A stretch of DNA of 64,000 bases from Elusimicrobia bacterium GWA2_66_18 (GTDB lineage: Bacteria > Elusimicrobiota > Elusimicrobia > UBA1565 > UBA9628). This document shows, one piece after another, positions 45,080-51,352 of this stretch. The notes below the pieces were generated by a model, which saw only the letters and a program-made list of their open reading frames with translations, was not told the origin of the DNA and did no database searches. The stretch lies in assembly GCA_001799675.1 (NCBI GenBank), contig MGTX01000002.1:3878-67877 (forward strand), in the 5' to 3' direction. A program made the translations under genes and the position numbers. Position 1 is the first letter of the stretch, and every line of letters begins with the position of its first letter.

Positions 45080-46408
45080 TCATGAGGCTTCCTGGAGAGA
45101 TCGCGCGAAGACCTCCGCCACGCGGTCCGCGTCGGCCGCGGTGAGGCAGAGAGGGGGCTTGATGCGCACCGTGCTGCCCTCGAGCCCCCCCTTGCCGACG
45201 AGCACGCCGTGGTCCTTCATGCGGTCGACGACCGCCAGGGCGAGCTCGGGCGCGGGCTCCTTGGTCTTCTTGTCCTTGACCAGCTCGACGCCGATCATGA
45301 GGCCCATGCCGCGCACCTGGCCGATCTTGTCCGACTTGGCGGCCGCATCCTCGAGGCCCGCCATGAGCCGCGCGCCCACGCGCTCGGCGTTGTCGGCCAG
45401 GTCCGAGCCCTCGACGACGTCCAGGACCGCGTTCGCGGCGGCCATGGCCATGGGGCCGCCGCCGAAGGTGTTGTAGTGGAGCAGGCCCTTCACCGAGGCC
45501 GCGATCTCCGGCGTGGTGATCACGGCGCCGATGGGGTAGCCGTTGCCCAGGCCCTTGGCCATCACGATGATGTCCGGCTTGGCCCCCCAGTGCTGGATGC
45601 CGAAGAAGTGCCTGCCGGTGCGCCCGACGCCCGTCTGGACCTCGTCGCAGACGTACAGGCCGCCGTGCCGGTGGACGAGCTCGACCGCCTCTGTAAAGTA
45701 GGACTTGCCGGGAGTGATCGCCCCGCCGACGCCGAGGATGGTCTCGGCGAAGAAGCCGGCGATCTTTCCCGAGGTGCCGGTCTTGAGGAGTTCGGCGAGG
45801 CCCTTCACGGCGGCCTTCGTGCTCTGCTCGGCCGTGCCGTCGAAGCGGTAGGCGTAGTCGGCGGGCGTAAACGAGACGCCGACGGGATAGGGCGAGAGGT
45901 TGCGCCAGGCGTGCTGGCCGGTGAGGGCCACGGTCATCAGGGTGCGGCCGTGGTAGGAGCGCTGAACGGCGATGAACTCGTGGCGGCCGGTGTGGGCCTT
46001 GGCGAGCATCGCGGCCATCTCGTTGGCCTCGGAGCCGGAGTTCGTGAAGAAGCAGACCTCCATGTCGGGGTTGACGGCCTTGGCCTTGGCCGCGAGGCGC
46101 TTGGCGAAGGCGCCGACGGCGGGGTGGAGGTAGAGGGGCGGGTTGTGCTGGAGCAGGTCGATCTGCGCCCTGAGCGCCTGGACGAAATGCGGATGGCAGT
46201 GGCCGATGGATACGGTGGCCACGCCGGCGAAGGCGTCGAGGTATTCCCTGCCGTTCTCGTCGTACAGGAACTGCATCCGGCCTTCGACGATCTGGACGGG
46301 CTTGGCGAACATGGGCCCGGGCAAGGGGAGGAGGTGCTTGGCGCGCACGGCCGCCGTCTCGGCGGAGGCGGGCCAGAGGATTTTGGACGCGGCGTTCTTG
46401 GTCTTCAT
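45080..46408 (-). CDS. Class III aminotransferase, AGXT2-like
   Basis: 442 residues from ATG 46408 with GGAGA upstream. PLP fold type I: YLDAFAGVATVSIGHCHPHF, FFTNSGSEANEMAAMLAKAH, SYHGRTLMTVALTG, CDEVQTGVGRTGRHFFGIQH, and PLP Lys in VMAKGLGNGYPIGAVI. The order of motifs and the long C-terminal domain resemble alanine-glyoxylate aminotransferase 2 and related beta-alanine/3-aminoisobutyrate transaminases. Given the pyrimidine-degradation genes upstream on the same strand, beta-alanine or 3-aminoisobutyrate is the likely donor (inference). 4-aminobutyrate is an alternative. Confidence 0.86.
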   Translation of the reverse strand: MKTKNAASKILWPASAETAAVRAKHLLPLPGPMFAKPVQIVEGRMQFLYDENGREYLDAFAGVATVSIGHCHPHFVQALRAQIDLLQHNPPLYLHPAVGAFAKRLAAKAKAVNPDMEVCFFTNSGSEANEMAAMLAKAHTGRHEFIAVQRSYHGRTLMTVALTGQHAWRNLSPYPVGVSFTPADYAYRFDGTAEQSTKAAVKGLAELLKTGTSGKIAGFFAETILGVGGAITPGKSYFTEAVELVHRHGGLYVCDEVQTGVGRTGRHFFGIQHWGAKPDIIVMAKGLGNGYPIGAVITTPEIAASVKGLLHYNTFGGGPMAMAAANAVLDVVEGSDLADNAERVGARLMAGLEDAAAKSDKIGQVRGMGLMIGVELVKDKKTKEPAPELALAVVDRMKDHGVLVGKGGLEGSTVRIKPPLCLTAADADRVAEVFARSLQEAS

Positions 46409-47019
46409 GAAGATCTCCGGACGAGTTTTTCGTCTATAGAGAGGAACAGGCAGAGTCCGACGCCCGAGAGCAGTCCGTCGAGAAGATTCACGGGCGAAGG
46501 GATGAGAGAGACGGGGTTCCAGGGGCTCCTGCCGTAGGCGGGAGCCACCCAGAGGAAGAAGGCGAGAAGGGCGTAGGCCGCCAGGGCCCCGGCCACGGCG
46601 GCGAGCGCCCCTCTCCAGCGGGCGGTGCGCCCGGCGGTCGCGCCGAGAGCCGCGATGGTTCCCCAGATGGACGCGACATAGACGATCTTGACCGCGCTCT
46701 CCCATTGGAACGTGCCGGGCAGGCCGCGGGGCATGCCCCAGCCCGGGTAGCGCGTGAGGACCGCCATGGTCCCGGCGATGCCGAGCAAGGGGCCCAGCAG
46801 GCCCAGCAGGGCCGTCCCGGCCCGGCGGCCCGCCGCTGCCCCGATGGCCGCGTAGAAGACCGCGGTGTAGAGGGCGACCGGCATGAACTGGGGGCCGTAG
46901 GGCCCGCGCAGCCAGCCTTCCGCTCCGGCTCGGTCGGCCAGGGTCGTCAGGATATGCGCCAGCGCGGCGCCGAGCAATCCCGTCAGAGCGCCCCCGACCA
47001 CGGCCGAGAAGGGCGTCAC
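46405..47019 (-). CDS. Unknown multi-pass membrane protein
   Basis: 204 residues from GTG 47019, one base after the dehydrogenase stop. About six hydrophobic helices (FSAVVGGALTGLLGAALAHI, ALYTAVFYAAIGAAAG, ALLGLLGPLLGIAGTMAVL, WGTIAALGATAG, ALAAVAGALAAYALLAFFL, LLDGLLSGVGLCLFL). Not recognised. Its position between the aldehyde dehydrogenase and the AGXT2-like aminotransferase, with ATGA coupling to the latter, suggests a transport or accessory role in the same pathway. Confidence 0.75.
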   Translation of the reverse strand: MTPFSAVVGGALTGLLGAALAHILTTLADRAGAEGWLRGPYGPQFMPVALYTAVFYAAIGAAAGRRAGTALLGLLGPLLGIAGTMAVLTRYPGWGMPRGLPGTFQWESAVKIVYVASIWGTIAALGATAGRTARWRGALAAVAGALAAYALLAFFLWVAPAYGRSPWNPVSLIPSPVNLLDGLLSGVGLCLFLSIDEKLVRRSS

Positions 47020-47020
47020 C

Positions 47021-48532
47021 TTAGTAGATGCTCGAGGATCGCGCGGCTCCGGTGTAGTCGAGGAAGACGGTCTTGAGCTCGGTGAAGAAGTGGAGGCCTT
47101 CCTTCGACATCTCCCTCTCGCCCACGCCGGAGCCCTTGATCCCGCCGAAGGGAACCTGGGCCTCGCCGCCGATGGTGGGGCTGTTGACATGAACCATCCC
47201 GGCCTCGGCGTCCTGCGAGAAGCGCATGGCCAGCGTCAGGTCCTGGGTGTAGATGGCGCAGGTGAGGCCGAACTCGCAGTCGTTGGCGAGGGCGAGCGCT
47301 TCCTCGAAGGTCTTCGCGCGCGTCACGGCGAGGACGGGCCCGAAGATCTCCTCGCGCCACAGCCGCATCCTCGGCGTCACGCCGTCGAAGATCGTCGGCT
47401 CGACGAAGCAGCCGTGCCTGAGGTCCGCGTCCTCCAGGCGCCTGCCGCCGCACAGCAGCTTCGCCCCCTCGGACTTGCCGATCGCGATGTATTCAAGGTC
47501 GGTCTTGAGCTGGCTCTCGTCCACCGCCGGTCCCATGCCGACGGTCTGGTCCATGCCGTCGCCGACCTTGATCTTCTTGACCTCGGCAAGGAGCATCTTC
47601 AGGAACTCGTCGGCGATCCGCTCGTCGAGGATCAGGCGCGAGGTCGCGGTGCAGCGCTGTCCGGTGGAGCCGAACGCTCCCTTCATCACGCCGCCGAGGG
47701 CGAGCGCAAGGTCCGCGTCGCCCCAGACGACGGCGGGGTTCTTGCCGCCCATTTCGCAGGTGACCTTGATGCCGCGCGCGCCGCCGAGGGTGTGGACGCG
47801 CTTGCCGATCTCGTTGGATCCGGTGAAGGAGACGGCCTTGATGCGCGGCTCCGAGACCAGGATGTCGCCCATGGCGGAGCCGGCGCCCAGCACCAGGTTC
47901 AGCACGCCCGGCGGCAGGCCGGCGGCCTCGAAGATCTTGACGATCTCGACGGCGAGCGCGGGCACGAGCGAGGCGGGCTTGAAGACGACGCAGTTGCCCG
48001 CGACGAGCGCCGGGGAGATCTTCCACACCGGGATGGCCCACGGGAAGTTCCAGGGGGTGATGATGGACACCACGCCCAGCGGCTGGCGCAGCGTATAGAG
48101 GAGGTTCCGCGGCAACTCGGAGGGTTGGGTCATGCCGCCCATGCGCATGCCCTCGCCGGCGAACCACTCCATCAGGTTGATGCCCTTCTCCATCTCGCCG
48201 AGCGCTTCGGAGAGAATCTTGCCCTGCTCGCGCGTCATGAGGCGCGCCAGTTCCTCCTTGCGCTCGCGCGCGATGGCGGCGGCTTTGGCGATGATGCGGC
48301 CGCGCGCGGGGGCGGGGGCGGCGCGCCAGGACGCGAACGCGGCTTCGGCGGCATCGACGGCGCGGACGGCGTCGGCCTGGTCGCAGCCCTTCAGCTTCGC
48401 TACGACCTGGCGGGTGTCGGCGGGGTTGGTGGAGACGATCTCCCTCGTCGTGGAGCCGTCCACCCATTTGCCGGCGATGTACTGCTTTAAAAGAGAGACT
48501 TCGGGAGTCGGTTCCGTCGCGGCGGCGGTCAT
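47021..48532 (-). CDS. Aldehyde dehydrogenase, semialdehyde type
   Basis: 503 residues from ATG 48532, which has a GAGAGGA site; ATG 48556 and GTG 48553 are alternatives close to a TATAAT. NAD(P)-binding ITPWNFPWAIPVWKISPAL and FTGSNEIGKRVHTL; catalytic Glu in CEMGGKNPAVVWGD; catalytic Cys in GSTGQRCTATSRL; C-terminal VPFGGIKGSGVGEREMSKEG. The GQRCTATSR context resembles succinate- or 2-oxoglutarate-semialdehyde dehydrogenases. With the neighbouring transaminases, malonate or methylmalonate semialdehyde is also possible. It is not the CoA-acylating MMSDH type by motif. Confidence 0.9.
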   Translation of the reverse strand: MTAAATEPTPEVSLLKQYIAGKWVDGSTTREIVSTNPADTRQVVAKLKGCDQADAVRAVDAAEAAFASWRAAPAPARGRIIAKAAAIARERKEELARLMTREQGKILSEALGEMEKGINLMEWFAGEGMRMGGMTQPSELPRNLLYTLRQPLGVVSIITPWNFPWAIPVWKISPALVAGNCVVFKPASLVPALAVEIVKIFEAAGLPPGVLNLVLGAGSAMGDILVSEPRIKAVSFTGSNEIGKRVHTLGGARGIKVTCEMGGKNPAVVWGDADLALALGGVMKGAFGSTGQRCTATSRLILDERIADEFLKMLLAEVKKIKVGDGMDQTVGMGPAVDESQLKTDLEYIAIGKSEGAKLLCGGRRLEDADLRHGCFVEPTIFDGVTPRMRLWREEIFGPVLAVTRAKTFEEALALANDCEFGLTCAIYTQDLTLAMRFSQDAEAGMVHVNSPTIGGEAQVPFGGIKGSGVGEREMSKEGLHFFTELKTVFLDYTGAARSSSIY

Positions 48533-48550
48533 GGGTTCCTCTCTGAAAAG

Positions 48551-48565
48551 CACCATCGGATTATA
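48551..48565 (-). promoter_or_regulatory. -10 box near the dehydrogenase start
   Basis: TATAAT (48560-48565, minus). An ATG lies 3 nt and an in-frame GTG 6 nt downstream (48553), while the SD-preceded ATG is at 48532. The start is therefore ambiguous: leaderless GTG or leadered ATG. Confidence 0.45.
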
Positions 48566-48612
48566 TCAATTCGTCGGGGATAATCGCCGCAATGAAATCA
48601 GATCGGCTTCCG

Positions 48613-48780
48613 TCACGCCTGGCTGACTTCGCACTCCCACAACCCGCGCGTCTCTGCGTCCGCCAGAGCCAGGATGTCCGACTGCCTCCAGCCGTCGCAG
48701 TCCGAGCTCGACAGCAGGTATTTCGCCGAGAACTCATGGCGGGCGAAGTGGCGCTCCAACAGGAAAGGCTTGAGCGGCAT
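48613..48780 (-). pseudogene. N-terminal remnant of a class I/II aminotransferase
   Basis: Reads 55 residues from ATG 48780: PLKPFLLERHFARHEFSAKY followed by LLSSSDCDGW and ILALADAETRGLWE, then CEVSQA and stop. The first about 48 residues match the characteristic start of a group of class I/II PLP aminotransferases (xLERYFAxxEFxAxYxLSxSDC). The remaining about 300 residues, including the PLP lysine, are absent. The break lies next to the aldehyde dehydrogenase promoter, so a deletion removed the rest. Probably non-functional; matching was from memory. Confidence 0.65.
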
Positions 48781-48875
48781 TGGAGGGGTATAGGATTTCG
48801 TCGTCTTGGTCCGCTGCGGCCTTCGGGAAGACCTGTTAAGCTCAGGGAGCTTCGCCGACTCTTCCCGGCAATGAG

Positions 48876-49952
48876 CTACATGCTGTCAATGCGATTTGTG
48901 TATCCTTCGATAAATTGGCGAGCTTTCTGGCATTGCTCACCGCTAATCCCTGTAGCAGAGCTTCGTTGCGACTTTCCCTTGCCGCCGAAATCTCTCATGA
49001 GGTTATGTCGGCTGTCATTATGACCCTCTTGAAAGACGATATGGCCGACCTCATGCGCCAGAGTCACAATAGCATCCTCATAAATATTTTTTGCAGCGAC
49101 ATGAGGATCATTGTAGTCCGTAAGGAATATCGAAAACTGAGGAAAGGTCTTTTCAGCCAGTTTTCGTGATTCATCATTTTCATATATTTCTCTACCCCGG
49201 ATTACAGCCGTACCTTTGTTTGAAAGTTCAGGCCCAAATCCCATTCTGTCATCATCGTATTTCAAAATCATAACGGGGATGCCTTGGGGTTCATACTGTT
49301 TCTGGAGGAATCCCCAATGCGCCTCAGTTGCTTGAGTCATGCCAAAAAGGTTGGCAGAGAATACTAGATCAAGCCCTTGCGACGAAAATATGCGAATTGG
49401 GACGGGAGATTTAAGAGTAATACCACAATGAGCGTAAATCTTGTTGAACTGGTCCAATTCATCTTGGATTCGCGTCTCGTTGTAGACCGAGTCAAAAGTA
49501 AGAATCGTGATAGATAACTCGATCATGTCATTTTTAGAATAGGACCCATACCATGGCGGAGAAAATTTCTGTGGGTTTAGCGTCTTTAAGGAAAGCAGGC
49601 TCGGCACGTTAAAACTAGCTATTGTTTCTTTGATTTTGTTTCTGTATTGGTCATCGACCGTTGACAACTCATTTCTAAATTCACGAAAAACGCGGGATAA
49701 TCGGGCGCTTTCCTCTGTCAATGCTGCAATAGTAGCCGGGTCTTCGCCAGCTTTAGCGGTCAACTGTCGAATCGCAATATTATTTTCCTTGGGGTCCTTG
49801 ATGCCGTTGAGATATTGAATGCGCGCTTGCTGTTCCCTGATATCCTTAGTAACTTCATTATATTTTTCCAGGAAAGACTGTCCCCCAGATTCCGCAAAGA
49901 CTCCTGAAGTTAACCCGATAGTTAAAATAAACGACCCGTATAGCCTTTTCAT
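48876..49952 (-). CDS. Secreted zinc metalloprotease, matrixin-like, low-GC
   Basis: 358 residues. Signal peptide YGSFILTIGLTSGVFA, then a helical region (about 25-110). The C-terminal catalytic part has a zinc motif VTLAHEVGHIVFQEGHNDSR followed by HNLM. The HExxH and following His and Met recall metzincins/matrixins, but the third His is one residue further than in the standard HExxHxxGxxH. A late GEQCQKAR is also seen in related secreted proteases. Base composition is strikingly lower in GC than all neighbours and codon use is different, arguing for recent transfer. No cognate inhibitor was recognised. Confidence 0.84.
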   Translation of the reverse strand: MKRLYGSFILTIGLTSGVFAESGGQSFLEKYNEVTKDIREQQARIQYLNGIKDPKENNIAIRQLTAKAGEDPATIAALTEESARLSRVFREFRNELSTVDDQYRNKIKETIASFNVPSLLSLKTLNPQKFSPPWYGSYSKNDMIELSITILTFDSVYNETRIQDELDQFNKIYAHCGITLKSPVPIRIFSSQGLDLVFSANLFGMTQATEAHWGFLQKQYEPQGIPVMILKYDDDRMGFGPELSNKGTAVIRGREIYENDESRKLAEKTFPQFSIFLTDYNDPHVAAKNIYEDAIVTLAHEVGHIVFQEGHNDSRHNLMRDFGGKGKSQRSSATGISGEQCQKARQFIEGYTNRIDSM

Positions 49953-50057
49953 GATTTTTCACTCTCAATACGGCATTTATTCACCGGCATCGTAGACGTC
50001 GCTAAGCAGCGGTCCATATCTCAAGTTTAGCCGCCCCAGGCTCGGGTTCAAGAGCCG

Positions 50058-50170
50058 ATGGACCTAAAAATAATGACCCCAAAGACCTGTGCGATGGGGC
50101 GCCCAAAGTCAGGCGTCGCGCGCCGGGATGGCGACTCCAGGACGAAGGCCCCATTTTTTTATAGGTCCAT
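50058..50170. repeat. Inverted-repeat element with internal terminator-like hairpin
   Basis: Bounded by perfect 8-bp inverted ends ATGGACCT (50058-50065) and AGGTCCAT (50163-50170), extendable to ATGGACCTAAAAAT versus ATTTTTTTATAGGTCCAT with a small gap. Inside, ATGGGGC (50094-50100) pairs with GCCCCAT (50148-50154), followed by a T run to 50160, and a nested GTCGC/GCGAC stem lies between. It could be a strong intrinsic terminator, a small non-coding RNA, or a MITE-like element. It marks the region between the low-GC gene and the plus-strand genes. Confidence 0.5.
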
Positions 50171-50221
50171 TTGATCGTTTCGGGAACCCTAAAGGCCCCT
50201 GACCTGGTTTAGGTCCTCTTT

Positions 50222-50227
50222 TATAAT
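50222..50227 (+). promoter_or_regulatory. -10 box before the membrane protein/radical SAM unit
   Basis: TATAAT in an AT-rich context. Transcription from here would start near 50234, before the 30-codon ORF (50259), and continue into the membrane protein and radical SAM genes. Confidence 0.45.
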
Positions 50228-50258
50228 AGTGAGGATCTCCGCAGTTCCGCAGGAACCC

Positions 50259-50351
50259 ATGACGAGAGTTAAAAAGAGCATCGCCTGCCTTATCGCTCCT
50301 GAGGATCGCCTTTACAATGGGGGGGTCCGTTTTGTGAAATCAAAACGCTGA
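50259..50351 (+). CDS. Possible 30-residue leader peptide or small protein
   Basis: ATG 50259 with AGGAA 3 nt upstream, downstream of a TATAAT. Encodes TRVKKSIACLIAPEDRLYNG and GVRFVKSKR, then TGA 50349-50351, 17 nt before the next gene. Basic at both ends. It is too short to be supported by composition; it could be a leader peptide, a remnant, or chance. Confidence 0.3.
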   Translation: MTRVKKSIACLIAPEDRLYNGGVRFVKSKR

Positions 50352-50368
50352 TCCTTGGCATCAGTCTA

Positions 50369-51352
50369 ATGGCTCCCCTGCATTCATCAACGGCCTTGCG
50401 CGCGGCCTCCGGCCGACGCCTTCCTCTCGATGCCGCCCACGTCAGAGCCGTCGACCTCCTGCATTCCCGCGCCAAGAAACATGGTCTGGGAATCGTATTC
50501 TTCGGCGGCTGGGGCCTGCCCGAGCCTGGGGGAACCTGGCGCGCCGGCCCAGTCGCGGTCCTGGTGGACGCCCTTCGGCCCGAGTCCGAGCTTCATGTTT
50601 TAGCCGAGGACATCCAGACCGGCTTGGAACGCGAGGGCGGACGCCCCGTGCAAGTGCTCGCCCGATTCCAAGGGCGGATTCCGCGCTGCGAGGCGGATTT
50701 CAGCGACGGCGTCGCCGAACTGCTCGCGCTCCTGCCTGACAATGCCTTGAGGGAGACTTCTGATTTGCGAAAAGCGGCACGGGAGCTTTACTGCCCCATT
50801 AATCTTCCCCGGCGCCTTCTCGGCAGCCGCGATTTCGGCAACGGCCTCCTGGGCGCAGCGGTGTTCACCGCGTCGTTCTCCCTGGCTCTTGGATTTCACG
50901 GCATCGCTCCGACCTTGGGTTTTGTGTACGGTCTTTTCGGCCGCTACCTGGCCCGGGGGCGGGCGTGGATATCCTTCTCGATGGGCAATGGGCCGAAGGG
51001 CAATGCCGTTGCCCTGGCGGTCGACGCGGTTCATGGGATCGCTCTGATGACTTTGGTCATCAACCCGGCCGCCGGGCTCGGGATCAGCCTGCGCCGCATC
51101 ATCGGGACCTCCGTCTGTCACACCCTGTCGAAGGGGGCTATGCGGCTTTTTATCGATAAGCGCTTCTCGGTGGAGGGGCACGACCGGCAAGCCATGGGCG
51201 TAACGCTCTCGACTCTCGCCGATTTCTGCCATGGGCTGACCACGAGCTTCATGTATGCCGGATGGGCGGCGGCCGGCGCCGTTCAAGCAGGCTTGGCCTG
51301 CTGGTGCGTCTGGGTTCATTTCTGGCCGCGCAAAGCCGGAGAATCGGCGTGA
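50369..51352 (+). CDS. Unknown protein with soluble N-terminal half and membrane C-terminal half
   Basis: 327 residues, not recognised. The first about 165 residues are soluble, with VDLLHSRAKKHGLGIVFFGG and VLVDALRPESELHVLAEDIQ. The second half has several hydrophobic helices (LLGAAVFTASFSLALGFHGI, LGFVYGLFGRYL, AVDAVHGIALMTLVINPAAG, MYAGWAAAGAVQAGLACWCV) with loops GNGPKGNAVAL and RRIIGTSVCHTLSKGAMRLF. The stop overlaps the radical SAM start (GTGA), so the two should act together. The start is uncertain. Confidence 0.72.
   Translation: MAPLHSSTALRAASGRRLPLDAAHVRAVDLLHSRAKKHGLGIVFFGGWGLPEPGGTWRAGPVAVLVDALRPESELHVLAEDIQTGLEREGGRPVQVLARFQGRIPRCEADFSDGVAELLALLPDNALRETSDLRKAARELYCPINLPRRLLGSRDFGNGLLGAAVFTASFSLALGFHGIAPTLGFVYGLFGRYLARGRAWISFSMGNGPKGNAVALAVDAVHGIALMTLVINPAAGLGISLRRIIGTSVCHTLSKGAMRLFIDKRFSVEGHDRQAMGVTLSTLADFCHGLTTSFMYAGWAAAGAVQAGLACWCVWVHFWPRKAGESA

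Larger units (their letters stand above)
49953..50257. other. Gene-poor interval between the metalloprotease and the 30-codon ORF
   Basis: About 300 bp without a convincing gene. It holds the inverted-repeat/hairpin element (50058-50170), a second small hairpin GACCT-GGTTT-AGGTC (50201-50215) and a TATAAT (50222-50227). No transposase fragment or tRNA was found. Confidence 0.6.

Noticed and set aside
43894-45144. Long open frame on the plus strand opposite the ornithine aminotransferase gene
   Set aside because: It mirrors the codons of a clearly conserved aminotransferase, is low-complexity and charged, and has no recognisable domain; typical antisense openness of high-GC genes. The same applies to plus-strand frames at 45209-46537, 47090-48490 and 11470-12969.
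48592-49023. Plus-strand frame of 143 codons near the insertion edge
   Set aside because: It is antisense to the aminotransferase remnant and to the metalloprotease end, changes composition midway, and has no domain.
50041-50060. tRNA T-arm-like sequence (GGGTTCAA flanked by GGCTC/GAGCC)
   Set aside because: The loop is too long and no acceptor, anticodon or D arm could be folded around it.
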